From Actinomadura craniellae (GTDB taxonomy: Bacteria > Actinomycetota > Actinomycetes > Streptosporangiales > Streptosporangiaceae), in contig NZ_QLYX01000003.1 of the NCBI RefSeq assembly GCF_003289645.1, forward strand, positions 372,001 through 436,000: DNA of 64,000 bases. Direction: 5' to 3'. Shown here piece after piece: positions 1 to 8,256 of this stretch (position 1 is its first letter; the number at the start of each line of letters is the position of its first letter). Under the pieces are notes generated by a model. That model was given only the letters and a program-made list of their open reading frames with translations, did not search any database and was not told where the DNA came from. Made by a program: the position numbers and the translations under genes.

Positions 1-769
1 AGTCGAGCGCGATCGCGCCGGCCGCGCCCAGCTTGACCGCCACCACCGGTAGCCGTTCGGCCAGCGCGTCGAGCGCCCGTTCGGGCGAGTCGGTGCGGGT
101 GTAGGCCATCGCCTCGACCGCGTTGGGCAGGAACACGTCGACGTGTTCCAGCCGGTCGAGCACGGAGGCGCACCAGGTCTCGGTGTGGTCCCAGCCCAGG
201 TCGGCGAAGACCAGCGAGCCGGCCGCGCGCATCCGTGCCGCCCAGTCGGGGACGGGGTGGGCGAGGTCGACGAAGCAGACGGCGGCCCGGGGCGGGGCGG
301 TGACCAGTTCCTCGGGCGGGGTGGCGGGCGGCCGGCTGTAGGTGACCATGCTGCGGTCGGCGGCGTAGCCCAGTGAGACGGTGACGGGTGTCGGCCAGCC
401 GGGCATCCGCCGCGCCCAGCGCAGGTCCACGCCCTCCTGCTCGGCCAGGGTGCGCCACAGGTAGGAGCCGAACATGTCGTCGCCGAAGGCGGCGGCCAGC
501 CCCACGTGCAGGCCGAGCCGGCTCATCGCCACCGCGATGTTGGCGATGCCGCCGGGGGCCGACCCCAGCCCGTCGGTGACCAGTTCGGTGCCGGGCGGTG
601 GCAGGCCGGGCAGGCCGGTGAAGATCATGTCCATGAAGACCCGGCCGGACAGGAAGACGTCGAGTTCCGTGTCCAGATCGGGCAGTCGGTCGGCGACCAG
701 CTCGCGCTCGGCGCAGGGGTCGTTCAGCTGTGGCTCCGGGACGGTTCCCGGAGGCGGCCGATAACTCAT
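1..769 (-). CDS. PfkB-family sugar/nucleoside kinase, C-terminus outside window
   Basis: ATP-dependent kinase of the ribokinase (PfkB) family, acting on a sugar or nucleoside hydroxyl in the cytosol; the substrate cannot be read from sequence. From the ATG at 769 about 256 codons are visible before the left edge, so the C-terminal signature carrying the catalytic Asp is missing. The N-terminal PfkB signature is clear: APGGIANIAVAMSRLG at about residues 71-86, followed by the GDDMFG stretch. A GGGGAGG ribosome site lies 4 nt before the ATG. The gene runs in the same direction as the SIMPL and PLP-enzyme genes behind it, with a 63-nt gap, so it may end that transcript. Family call is firm, substrate unknown. 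Confidence 0.85.
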   Translation of the reverse strand, partial: MSYRPPPGTVPEPQLNDPCAERELVADRLPDLDTELDVFLSGRVFMDMIFTGLPGLPPPGTELVTDGLGSAPGGIANIAVAMSRLGLHVGLAAAFGDDMFGSYLWRTLAEQEGVDLRWARRMPGWPTPVTVSLGYAADRSMVTYSRPPATPPEELVTAPPRAAVCFVDLAHPVPDWAARMRAAGSLVFADLGWDHTETWCASVLDRLEHVDVFLPNAVEAMAYTRTDSPERALDALAERLPVVAVKLGAAGAIALD

Positions 770-832
770 CGTGCCTCCCCGATGCGGCTCAGCGCCGCAG
801 ACACTACCGGCGGGTCATGACAGTGTGCGCCT

Positions 833-1504
833 TCAGCCCAGCTCGGGTGCGGTGGCGGTGAAGCGCGCCTCCACGGAGACCCGCACGGTCTGCGTCGCGG
901 GCGCCAGGTCGATGGCTTCGGGCTCGCCCTGGCCCACTCCGCCGACGGCGAAGGCCGCCATCGGCACCGCGCCGTCCATGTCGACCGTGCCCCGGCTGCC
1001 CAGCCCCTCGTCGGAGAGCTCGACCAGCCCGGTGATCCGGCAGCCCAGCGCCGCCGCGTAGCCGCGTGCCCGCTCGACCGCCCGCTCGGCGGCTTGCCCG
1101 GCGGCCTGCCGGTAGACCTCGCTGTCCGGCCGCAGCTCCCAGAACGGGCCGTGGACCTCGGTGCGTTCCAGGTCGCCGAGCCGGGCGACCAACTCGCCCA
1201 GCGCGGTGAAGTCGGTGACCACGACCTTGATCAGGACGGTGCCCTGGTAGTGCCTGATCTCACCCTCGCGCCGTCCGTAACGCAGCACCGGAGTGATCGA
1301 CAGGCCGCCGGTCTCCACCCGTTCGACCGCCTCGCCGTAGGACTCGATCAGGTCGAGACAGCGCCGGTTGTGTTCGGTCAGCCGGTCCAGCGCGGCCCGC
1401 CGGTCGTCGTCCTTGGACTGGACGTACACCGCCAGCCGAGCGATCTCCGGCTCGACTTCGATGACGGCTTCACCCCGCACACTGATGATCGGAACATCGC
1501 TCAT
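833..1504 (-). CDS. SIMPL domain protein (DUF541)
   Basis: A 223-residue protein of the SIMPL/DUF541 family (relatives include BP26). The N-terminal strand ISVRGEAVIEVEPEIARL and the later AERAVERARGYAAALGCRI stretch are typical. Most family members are periplasmic or secreted, but this copy has no signal peptide, so a cytosolic location is inferred. The molecular role is not established. I chose the ATG at 1504; a TTG nine bases upstream is in frame but less likely. The start lies 24 nt after the stop of the PLP enzyme, so the two are probably co-transcribed. Confidence 0.8.
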   Translation of the reverse strand: MSDVPIISVRGEAVIEVEPEIARLAVYVQSKDDDRRAALDRLTEHNRRCLDLIESYGEAVERVETGGLSITPVLRYGRREGEIRHYQGTVLIKVVVTDFTALGELVARLGDLERTEVHGPFWELRPDSEVYRQAAGQAAERAVERARGYAAALGCRITGLVELSDEGLGSRGTVDMDGAVPMAAFAVGGVGQGEPEAIDLAPATQTVRVSVEARFTATAPELG

Positions 1505-1528
1505 GCGGCCCAACCTACCTACCGGAGG

Positions 1529-2713
1529 TCAGAGGAAGGCGTGTCCTTCGCCCCGGTAGGTGGGGACGGTCCCGGTCACCTGGTCGCCCTCGATCAGGTG
1601 CAGGGCGTCGAACCGTTCGCACAGCTCACCGGCCTTGGTGTGCCGGAACCACACCCGGTCGCCCAGGCCCAGCAGGTCGGCGGCGTCGCCGAGCAGGGGC
1701 GTCTGTACCTCACCGGCGCCCTCCTCACCGTCGTAGGAGAGCCCGGCGGGCAGGTACGGCCGGGGTAGCCGCATGGTGTCGCCCGGGCCGGACGCCAGGT
1801 AGCCGCCGCCCAGGCAGGTGACCACCTTGGGGCCGGGCCGCCGGACCACCGGCAGCGCGAACAGCGCGGCGGGCCGGCCGGTGAAGTTGGAGTAGTGGTC
1901 GAACAGGTGCGGCTGGTACAGCCCGGATCCGGCGGCGACCTCGGTGACGGCGCGCTCGGCGGCGGTCTTCTCCACGCTGCCGGTGCCGCCGCCGTTGACG
2001 AACTCCAGTTCGGCGATCCGGCGTACCGCGCGCACGATGGCGGCCCGGCGCCGGGCCAGTTCCAGCCGGGAGCGGGCTTGCATGGCGCGGATCGCCCGGG
2101 CCCGCCCGGGCCGGCCGGGGGGCCGGTCGCCGACCCCGGCGATCTGCGACTCGTAGGCCATCAGGCCGACCAGGCGCAGGCCCGGCCGCTTGGCGATCTG
2201 CTCGGCCAGCGCGGCGACCTGTTCGGGGGTGTGCAGCGGGGAGCGGCGGGCGCCGATCCGGACCCGGCCACCGAGCGGCCGGTAGCCGGCGTCGATGTCG
2301 ATGCAGACCCGGATCTCCCGGCCGCCCGCGCACTCCTCGATCAGGTCGAGGTGGTCGGCTGAGTCGACCATCAGCGTCACGGTGGCGGCCGCGTGCTCGT
2401 CGGCGGCGAGCGCGGCGAGGGCCGCCCGGTCGGCGGTCGGGTACGCGACGAGGATGTCGTCGCTCAGCCGGTGCCCGGCCAGCCAGAGCGCCTCGGGCAG
2501 GGTGAAGGCCATGATCCCGGCGAAGCCGTCGAGGGCCAGGACCCGTTCGAGCAGCGGGCGGCAGCGCACCGACTTGCTCGCCACCCGGATCGGCTTGCCG
2601 CCCGCCCGGCGGGTCAGGTCGGCGGCGTTGGCGTGGAAGGCGTCCATGTCGACGGCGGCGAAGGGCGCGTCGAGCCCGGCGGTGGCGAGGTCGTAGCGCG
2701 CCCGGAGGTCCAT
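1529..2713 (-). CDS. PLP-dependent alanine racemase-fold amino acid deaminase/aldolase
   Basis: A 394-residue fold-type III PLP enzyme of the group annotated as amino acid deaminase/aldolase or D-threonine aldolase-like. The PLP lysine is K47 in IRVASKSVR. The TIM-barrel continues through [22 protein letters not shown] and GLMAYESQI, and a second domain ends with [14 protein letters not shown]. The likely reaction is cleavage or deamination of a D-hydroxyamino acid; the substrate is not visible. ATG 2713 was chosen because the protein then begins [11 protein letters not shown], as in relatives; the longer frame upstream has no ribosome site. It is the first gene of a pair with the SIMPL protein. 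Confidence 0.75.
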   Translation of the reverse strand: MDLRARYDLATAGLDAPFAAVDMDAFHANAADLTRRAGGKPIRVASKSVRCRPLLERVLALDGFAGIMAFTLPEALWLAGHRLSDDILVAYPTADRAALAALAADEHAAATVTLMVDSADHLDLIEECAGGREIRVCIDIDAGYRPLGGRVRIGARRSPLHTPEQVAALAEQIAKRPGLRLVGLMAYESQIAGVGDRPPGRPGRARAIRAMQARSRLELARRRAAIVRAVRRIAELEFVNGGGTGSVEKTAAERAVTEVAAGSGLYQPHLFDHYSNFTGRPAALFALPVVRRPGPKVVTCLGGGYLASGPGDTMRLPRPYLPAGLSYDGEEGAGEVQTPLLGDAADLLGLGDRVWFRHTKAGELCERFDALHLIEGDQVTGTVPTYRGEGHAFL

Positions 2714-2769
2714 GCTGCTCAGCGTGTCACACCATCCGGAAAAAGATGAATAGTGCTCACATATTTTGC

Positions 2770-3717
2770 TCAGCTCCGCGGATGAGCGGCGAAGAAGTCC
2801 CACAGCCGTTCCGTGGCGGTGCCCGGCCAGCGATGCCCGCCGCCCGCCACCCGGCACAGTTCCACCTCGGCCCCGCCACGGCCCCGGCCGGTGGTCCGGC
2901 AGAGCGTGGACGACCGGTTCAGGGTGGTCCGCCGCAGCGCCGGCAGCCCGTTGGCCCGCCGCCAGAAATCGATCGAGTACTGCACCGGAGGGAACGGCCG
3001 CTCGTCGTTGATGTCCCGCCGCCCGCCGCCGTCGTAGGGCACGCTGCGGTCGGCCGTGCCGTGGTAGACCAGCACCGGCACCGGGCGGGACGGCTCGCAG
3101 CGCTTCATCACCAGGGCCGCCGAGACCACCCCGATCGCGGCGAACCGGCCCGGCCCCTCGCAGGCCAGCCGGTACGCCATGCCCGCACCGTTGGAGAAGC
3201 CGGTGGCGTAGATCCGGTCGGGGTCGGCGAAGCCCGCGTCGACCAGCGTGTCGGCCAGCTTGGTGAGGAAGCCGACGTCATCGACGTTCCCCACCTTGGC
3301 CGGACCGCAGCAGTCGCCCGCGTTCCACGACAGCATGAAGCCGTCGGGGTAGGCGACGAGGAACCCGTGCTCGTCGGCCGGCCCGTCGAAGCCCGTCAGC
3401 CTGCGCATCCGGTCCATGGTGCTCGCGCCGCCGTGCATCGCCAGCACCAGCGGCAGCGGCCGGGCGGGCCGGCCGTTCCGGAACCGCCCCCGGGCCAGCC
3501 TGGGCGGCACGTGCAGCAGGTACTCGCGATGGCCGGGGCCCTTGACGTCCAGCTTCAGCCGGTGCGTGCCCGCCGCGGTCGGCAGCCCCCGCACGGCGGT
3601 CGGCCGGCCGTCCTCGCCCGGCTGCTCGCCGTCCACGGGTTCGCATCCGGCCAGGGCGAGCAGCACGGCCAGGAACGGGGGGAGGGTCCTTCTCGACAAG
3701 GGGAGGATCCTTCTCAT
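2770..3717 (-). CDS. Lipoprotein esterase, LpqC/PHB-depolymerase-like (paralogue 1)
   Basis: A 315-residue alpha/beta hydrolase of the LpqC / feruloyl esterase / polyhydroxybutyrate depolymerase group. A signal sequence ends in the lipobox LAGC (Cys25), so the protein should be anchored to the outer face of the membrane. The nucleophile is S175 in GFSNGAG. A later HGTADRSVPYD probably carries the acid and GGGHRWP the His. The YPDG-x5-WNAGDCCG segment is a family mark and contains adjacent cysteines. Start ATG 3717 gives the signal peptide. It is the last of three tandem paralogues and the only lipoprotein among them. The substrate, an ester of a plant aromatic or polyester, is inferred only. 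Confidence 0.82.
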   Translation of the reverse strand: MRRILPLSRRTLPPFLAVLLALAGCEPVDGEQPGEDGRPTAVRGLPTAAGTHRLKLDVKGPGHREYLLHVPPRLARGRFRNGRPARPLPLVLAMHGGASTMDRMRRLTGFDGPADEHGFLVAYPDGFMLSWNAGDCCGPAKVGNVDDVGFLTKLADTLVDAGFADPDRIYATGFSNGAGMAYRLACEGPGRFAAIGVVSAALVMKRCEPSRPVPVLVYHGTADRSVPYDGGGRRDINDERPFPPVQYSIDFWRRANGLPALRRTTLNRSSTLCRTTGRGRGGAEVELCRVAGGGHRWPGTATERLWDFFAAHPRS

Positions 3718-3767
3718 GGGCACCGATCTAACCGGCCCACGCCCCGGTAAACGGGAGCGCCCCCGCA

Positions 3768-4658
3768 TCAGGCCGCGCCTAGGCGCTCCTGCTCGAAGAA
3801 GTCCCAGATCGTGGCGCTGGCATCGACGCCCTTGCCGGTTCCGCGCGGCCACTGGTGGATACCGTCGATGACCTTGCAGAACCGGACCTCGGTGCGCAGC
3901 GGGCCGCGTTCGGTGGCCCGGCACTCCGTCGAGGACCGGTTCAGCACCAGCCGGCTCAGCGGGCCGACCTGGTTGAGCTGCCGCCAGCGGTCGATCACCG
4001 ACATCGTCGACGGGAACGGCCGCCAGTTGTTCCAGTCCATCATCCCGCCGCCCTCGAACGGCACGGAGCCGTCCTCGGTGCCGTGGAAGGTGATTACCGA
4101 GGTGCCTCGGCTGGGGTTGCAGGAGGTGGCCAGCGCGCCGGCGACCACCCCGACGGCGGCCACCCGGTCCGGGCGCTCGCAGGCGTACCGGTAGGCCATG
4201 CCGCCGCCGTTGGAGAACCCGGTGAGGTACACGCGGCGGGGATCGGCCAGCCCCAAGCGCACCAGCGAGTCGATCAGCCGGTCGAGGAAGGTCACGTCGT
4301 CGATGCCGAGCGCGCGGGCGAACACGCAGCAGCCGCCCGCGTTCCAGGTGCTCAGGATCCCGTCGGGATAGGCGACCAGGAAGCCCTCCCGGTCGGCGAC
4401 CGCGTCCAGCCCCGTCATGTCGCGCATGATGTGCATGTCGTTCAGCCCGCCGTGCAGGGCGATGACCAGCGGCCGGCGGCCGGCGGTCCGGGGCGGCACC
4501 CGCAGCAGGAACTGGCGGTCCCACTCGCCGGGCGTCTTCATCGTGCGCTTGTACGTTCCCGGGCGGACGGCTCCGGCGGCCGCCTCGGGGGTGGGCCCGG
4601 CCGGGAGGAGGGCGAGCACGAGTGCGAGCACGGCGGAGCACAGGACGGCGATTCGCAT
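3768..4658 (-). CDS. Secreted LpqC-like esterase (paralogue 2)
   Basis: A 296-residue secreted alpha/beta hydrolase closely related to its two neighbours. A signal peptide covers about residues 1-28 (hydrophobic VLALVLALLPAG core), with no lipobox, so the enzyme is probably released. The nucleophile is S149 in LTGFSNGGG. The conserved segment WNAGGCCVFARALGIDDVTF is identical in paralogue 3, which marks 2 and 3 as the most recent duplicates. C-terminal HQWPRG carries the likely catalytic His. It starts at ATG 4658, 58 nt after paralogue 3. The 50-nt gap to paralogue 1 has no obvious terminator, so the three are probably one transcript. Confidence 0.82.
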   Translation of the reverse strand: MRIAVLCSAVLALVLALLPAGPTPEAAAGAVRPGTYKRTMKTPGEWDRQFLLRVPPRTAGRRPLVIALHGGLNDMHIMRDMTGLDAVADREGFLVAYPDGILSTWNAGGCCVFARALGIDDVTFLDRLIDSLVRLGLADPRRVYLTGFSNGGGMAYRYACERPDRVAAVGVVAGALATSCNPSRGTSVITFHGTEDGSVPFEGGGMMDWNNWRPFPSTMSVIDRWRQLNQVGPLSRLVLNRSSTECRATERGPLRTEVRFCKVIDGIHQWPRGTGKGVDASATIWDFFEQERLGAA

Positions 4659-4716
4659 GCTAGTTGATCTATCCTCCGGCCGGTTCGGGTGAGTAGTGAA
4701 CGCCGTATAGAAGCGG

Positions 4717-5646
4717 TCACTGACTTCCCTGTGACGGCGACGGCGACGGCGGGGCGGGGAACCCGCGCCGGTGCCGCGCGAAGAAGTCCCACAGCACCGG
4801 GGTCAGGTCGACTCCGATGAGGCCCCCGCCGCGGTGCCACTCGTGCCCGCCTCCGGTGATCTTGCAGAACATCACCTCGGCCACATGCCGGGGGCCGGTG
4901 GTGCGGCACTGCGTCCACGCCTCGTCCAGCACCGGCGGGCCGAACGGGGGCTGCCGGTTGATCCGGCGCCAGAAGTCGATCGTCTCCTCCACCGGGGCGA
5001 ACGGGGTGTCGCTGCCCAGGTCCATGTTCCCGCCCCCGCCGTAGGGCACGAGGATGTCCCAGGTGCCGTGGAAGGTGATCACCGGGACCCGGCGCTCGGG
5101 CTTGCACGGGGTGCCTAGCGCGCCGGAGACCACCCCCACCGAGGCCACCCGGCCCGGGCGCTCGCAGGCGTACCGGTAGGCCATGCCGCCGCCGTTGGAG
5201 AACCCGGTGAGGTGGATTCGGTGCGGGTCGGCCAGCCCGGCCCGCACCAGCGAGTCGATCAGCATGTCGAGGAAGGTCACGTCGTCGATGCCGAGCGCGC
5301 GGGCGAACACGCAGCAGCCGCCCGCGTTCCAGGTGCGCAGCACCCCGTTGGGGTAGGCGACCAGGACGCCGTCGCGGTCGGCGAGTTCGTCCAGCCCGGC
5401 CAGTTCGCGCAACCCGCTCATGTTGCTGCCCCCGCCGTGCATGGCGATCACCAGGGGCCGGGGCCGGGCCCGGCCCGGCGGGACGTGCAGCAGGTAGTCG
5501 CGGACGAGTCCGTCGGGCGTCGTCACCTTGCGGGTGTGCGTGCCCGGCGGCAGGGTCTCGGCGGCGGCGGGTCCGGGAACGAGCAGAGAAGGCAACAGGA
5601 AGAACAACAGGGAGAACAGCGACAGGGACAGGACCGAAATGCGCAT
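4717..5646 (-). CDS. Secreted LpqC-like esterase (paralogue 3)
   Basis: A 309-residue secreted hydrolase of the same family and first gene of the tandem trio. The signal peptide is strongly hydrophobic (LSLFSLLFFLLPSLL, about residues 8-22) and ends near AAAE. The nucleophile is S150 in LTGFSNGGG; HGTWDILVPYGGG probably holds the acidic residue and GGHEWHRGG the His. I used ATG 5646 because it gives a clean signal peptide; a 14-residue extension upstream is in frame but lacks one. The promoter should lie in the 175-nt region shared with the divergent purU. Confidence 0.82.
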   Translation of the reverse strand: MRISVLSLSLFSLLFFLLPSLLVPGPAAAETLPPGTHTRKVTTPDGLVRDYLLHVPPGRARPRPLVIAMHGGGSNMSGLRELAGLDELADRDGVLVAYPNGVLRTWNAGGCCVFARALGIDDVTFLDMLIDSLVRAGLADPHRIHLTGFSNGGGMAYRYACERPGRVASVGVVSGALGTPCKPERRVPVITFHGTWDILVPYGGGGNMDLGSDTPFAPVEETIDFWRRINRQPPFGPPVLDEAWTQCRTTGPRHVAEVMFCKITGGGHEWHRGGGLIGVDLTPVLWDFFARHRRGFPAPPSPSPSQGSQ

Positions 5647-5821
5647 GCCGAGTGGTCTACCGTCCTGCCGGAGTCGGACAACAGGCACGATCGTTGACAG
5701 GTCGGACTTATTTTTGCGTCGTTATGTATGAACACTCCGTTCAGTTCCCCCAGGGCGCGCAACCCGGCAGGCCGACCGGCGTAGAGTTGGCACACCCGCC
5801 GTACGCTGGGAGAACCGATCC

Positions 5822-6673
5822 GTGAACCACATCCTGACCCTGTCGTGCCCCGACCGTCCCGGCATCGTGGCGGCCGTTTCCGGAGCGCTCGCGGCGCGCG
5901 GCTGCAACATCCTGGAGAGCCAGCAGTACGGCGACCCGGACACCGGCCGGTTCTTCATGCGGGTGCGGTTCACCATCCCGGACGGCGACCTGGCAGACGT
6001 CCTGCGGGCCGACTTTGCCGCACTGGCCCCCGAGTTCGCGCTCGACTGGCGGCTGGACGACGCGTCCGCCCGGGCCCGAGTGCTGATCATGGTCTCCAAG
6101 GGCGGGCACTGCCTGAACGACCTGCTCTACCGGCAGCGCTCCGGCCTGCTCGACATCGACGTCGTCGCGGTGGTCTCCAACCACCCGGACCTGCGCCCGC
6201 TCACCCAGTCCTACGGCGTCGACTACCACCACCTGCCGATCGGGCCGGGCGGCAAGGCCGCCCAGGAGGCCGAGGTGCTGACCCTGGTCCAGCACTACCA
6301 GGCCGACCTGGTGGTGCTCGCCCGCTACATGCAGGTGCTCTCCGACGACCTGTGCGCCAAGCTGCCGGGCCGCATCATCAACATCCACCACTCCTTCCTG
6401 CCGAGCTTCAAGGGCGCCCGGCCGTACCACCAGGCGCACGCCCGCGGGGTCAAGCTGATCGGCGCCACCGCGCACTACGTCACCGCCGCGCTCGACGAGG
6501 GGCCGATCATCGAGCAGGAGGTCGCCCGGGTCGACCACGCCCACAGCCCGGCCGACCTGATGGCGGTCGGCCGGGACATGGAGTGCCTGGCGCTGGCCCG
6601 CGCGGTGCGCTGGCACGCCGAGCACCGGGTGCTGCTCAACGGTGACAAGACCGTGGTGTTCCGCCAGTCCTGA
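5822..6673 (+). CDS. purU: Formyltetrahydrofolate deformylase
   Basis: Hydrolyses 10-formyltetrahydrofolate to formate and tetrahydrofolate, balancing the C1-folate pool and feeding formate to purine synthesis. The 283-residue protein has an N-terminal ACT domain (residues 1 to about 85, starting LTLSCPDRPGIVAAVSG) and a C-terminal formyltransferase-fold domain with ARYMQVLSDDL and the catalytic region IINIHHSFLPSFKGARPY. Length is normal for PurU. The GTG at 5822 is preceded by GGGAGAACC. It stands alone and divergent from the esterases, although the nearby gcvTH-glyA genes also serve C1 metabolism. Confidence 0.95.
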   Translation: MNHILTLSCPDRPGIVAAVSGALAARGCNILESQQYGDPDTGRFFMRVRFTIPDGDLADVLRADFAALAPEFALDWRLDDASARARVLIMVSKGGHCLNDLLYRQRSGLLDIDVVAVVSNHPDLRPLTQSYGVDYHHLPIGPGGKAAQEAEVLTLVQHYQADLVVLARYMQVLSDDLCAKLPGRIINIHHSFLPSFKGARPYHQAHARGVKLIGATAHYVTAALDEGPIIEQEVARVDHAHSPADLMAVGRDMECLALARAVRWHAEHRVLLNGDKTVVFRQS

Positions 6674-6751
6674 CTCGCCTGAGCTGGGATAACACCCAGT
6701 GATCGGGTATGTATGCGCTGTCTCGGACGCCGGGGAGTCGGAGGAAGCGTG

Positions 6752-7231
6752 ATGCAGCGCGGTCGGCCGGAAGGCGATCCCGCCGGGGGCGGGCGGACGA
6801 GCGTCGTCGACTCGGTCGTGGCGAAGATCGCGAGTCTGGCGGCGCGCGAGGTCGGCGGCGTCCACGGGCTGGGCCCGGGCTCGGCCCGCCTCGGTGCGGG
6901 CGGCGAGCGGCTGCCCCGGGTGACGCTGTCCGGCCCGGCCACAGGTCCCGGCGAGCGCCGGGCCGCCATCGACCTCGACCTCGTCGTCGACTACGGGGTC
7001 TCGATCCCCGATCTGGCCGCCGCGGTCCGCCGCAACGTGGCCGCCGAGGTCGAGCAGATGTGCGGCCTGGAAGTGGTCGAGGTGAACGTGGTGGTCGACG
7101 ACGTGTACCTGCCCGACGACACCGCCCTGACGCCGATGAGAGAACCGGGAACGGCCGGGCCGCCGGGGGCGACGCCCGCCGAGGGGAGGGCCGGATGGCC
7201 GAGAACACGATCTTTTCGCTGGCCGGGTTGA
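6752..7231 (+). CDS. Asp23/Gls24 family envelope stress protein (first copy)
   Basis: A 159-residue Asp23/Gls24 (DUF322) protein. The core runs VVAKIASLAAREVGGVHGL, a glycine-rich loop, IDLDLVVDYGVSIPDLA and VVEVNVVVDDVYLP. Family members sit under the membrane, tethered by AmaP, and are linked to cell-envelope stress. ATG 6752 has a GGAGGAA site 5 nt upstream; a GTG directly before it is also possible. It heads a five-gene plus-strand operon in which every gene overlaps the next or is separated by 2 nt. The 37-nt overlap with the next gene is unusually long, so the last 12 codons here also encode part of its neighbour. Confidence 0.85.
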   Translation: MQRGRPEGDPAGGGRTSVVDSVVAKIASLAAREVGGVHGLGPGSARLGAGGERLPRVTLSGPATGPGERRAAIDLDLVVDYGVSIPDLAAAVRRNVAAEVEQMCGLEVVEVNVVVDDVYLPDDTALTPMREPGTAGPPGATPAEGRAGWPRTRSFRWPG

Positions 7232-7398
7232 GCTTCGGCAGCGCGCTGGGCTTCGCGGGCGCGTTCGGGGGGTTCCAGGCGTTCGTCCTCGTGCTGCTGC
7301 TCGGCGTGGTCGGCCTGCTGGCCGGCCGGGCCCTGACGGGGGAACTGGACCTGGGCGAACTGCTCGGCACGGTCGTGACCCGCCGGAAGTCGCCGTGA
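7195..7398 (+). CDS. DUF2273-like small membrane protein of Asp23 operon
   Basis: A 67-residue protein, almost all one hydrophobic hairpin (LGFAGAFGGFQAF then VLVLLLGVVGLLAGRALTG) with a charged tail ending TRRKSP. It resembles the DUF2273 small proteins that accompany Asp23 genes; an accessory membrane role is inferred from that context. ATG 7195 is preceded by GAGGGGAGG. The gene overlaps the first asp23 copy by 37 nt and its stop overlaps the GTG of the second copy (GTGA). Confidence 0.72.
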   Translation: MAENTIFSLAGLSFGSALGFAGAFGGFQAFVLVLLLGVVGLLAGRALTGELDLGELLGTVVTRRKSP

Positions 7399-7661
7399 CC
7401 ACGGTGCGCGGCACCACCACGGTCACCGACCGGGCCATCGCCCGGATCGCTGCCCACGCCACCGGCGGGTCCGCCGCCATGGCCACCGTCGAGCGGGGCG
7501 GCGTCCTGGCCTGGGTGGCGGTGGCGATGCCGTACCCGGTGCCGATCGGCCCGGCCGCCGACCGGATGCGCCAGGAGATCGCCACCCGGGTCCGGCAGAT
7601 GACCGGCCTGCCCGTCCATCAGGTGGACATCGAGGTCACCGAGTTGGAGCCGGACCGGTGA
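7395..7661 (+). CDS. Short Asp23/Gls24 domain protein (second copy)
   Basis: An 88-residue minimal Asp23-like protein. It keeps the fold outline ITDRAIARIA-type helix, AWVAVAMPYPVPIGPAADRM and MTGLPVHQVDIEVTELEP, matching the C-terminal half of the longer copy upstream. GTG 7395 overlaps the previous stop and its own stop overlaps the GTG of the next gene (GTGA), so translation is coupled on both sides. It may form mixed assemblies with the first Asp23 protein, which is inference. Confidence 0.75.
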   Translation: MTTVRGTTTVTDRAIARIAAHATGGSAAMATVERGGVLAWVAVAMPYPVPIGPAADRMRQEIATRVRQMTGLPVHQVDIEVTELEPDR

Positions 7662-8254
7662 CCGTCCGGGGGCGGACGCTCGCCGTGCGGGCCGCGCGGC
7701 GGACGTTCCCGCCGGCGCGGACCACGCCGGCCGCGCTGGCGGCCACGGCCCTGACCGTCGCCGGGGCGGTCGTCGCCCTCGAAGTGGTCACCGCGCTGGC
7801 GGGCCGGCCCTGGTACCTGGTCCGCTACGACCGCCTGGCGGCCTGGGCGGCGGGGACGCGGTGGAACGACCCTGCGGTCATCGCGACGACCGCCGTCGTC
7901 TCCCTGCTGGGCCTGGGTTCCCTGCTGCTGGGCGTGCTGCCGGGCCGGCCCCGCCTGCTCCCGCTGCGCGCGGACGGCCGGGACCCGGTGTTCGGGGTGA
8001 CCCGGGGCGGGCTGTGCCGGACGCTGGCCGCCGCGGCCGAGGACGTCGACGGGGTGGCGCGGGTCCGCCGGGTCAGGCTGCACGGCGACCGGGTGACGAT
8101 CGACGTGGCCGGCGAGCGGCGTGTCCCCGTCGGCCCCGCCCGCGCCGAGGACGACCTGGGCCGCCGGGTGGAGGACGCCGTCCGGGTCCGGCTCGGCGAA
8201 CTGGGGGTGCGGCCGATCGAGCCCGTGATCCGGTCCCGCCCGCTGGACGGCTGA
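7658..8254 (+). CDS. DUF6286-like membrane protein of Asp23 operon
   Basis: A 198-residue protein with two membrane segments (about residues 24-45, LAATALTVAGAVVALEVVTAL, and about 67-87, VIATTAVVSLLGLGSLLLGVL) and a C-terminal alpha/beta domain of about 100 residues that matches the DUF6286 proteins found in actinomycete Asp23 operons. The biochemical role is unknown; the soluble domain resembles the Asp23-like fold in its VARVRRVRLHGDRVTIDV pattern. GTG 7658 overlaps the previous stop. The next gene starts 2 nt after this stop. Confidence 0.7.
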   Translation: MTVRGRTLAVRAARRTFPPARTTPAALAATALTVAGAVVALEVVTALAGRPWYLVRYDRLAAWAAGTRWNDPAVIATTAVVSLLGLGSLLLGVLPGRPRLLPLRADGRDPVFGVTRGGLCRTLAAAAEDVDGVARVRRVRLHGDRVTIDVAGERRVPVGPARAEDDLGRRVEDAVRVRLGELGVRPIEPVIRSRPLDG

Positions 8255-8256
8255 CC

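Noticed and set aside
2770-4641. A 623-residue open frame spanning two esterase genes
   Set aside because: Its N-terminal two thirds is a shifted reading of the neighbouring paralogue; the real gene starts at ATG 3717 with a lipoprotein signal.
5694-5720. TTGACA at 5694 as purU promoter
   Set aside because: No reasonable -10 box at 16-18 nt spacing and more than 120 nt from the purU start.
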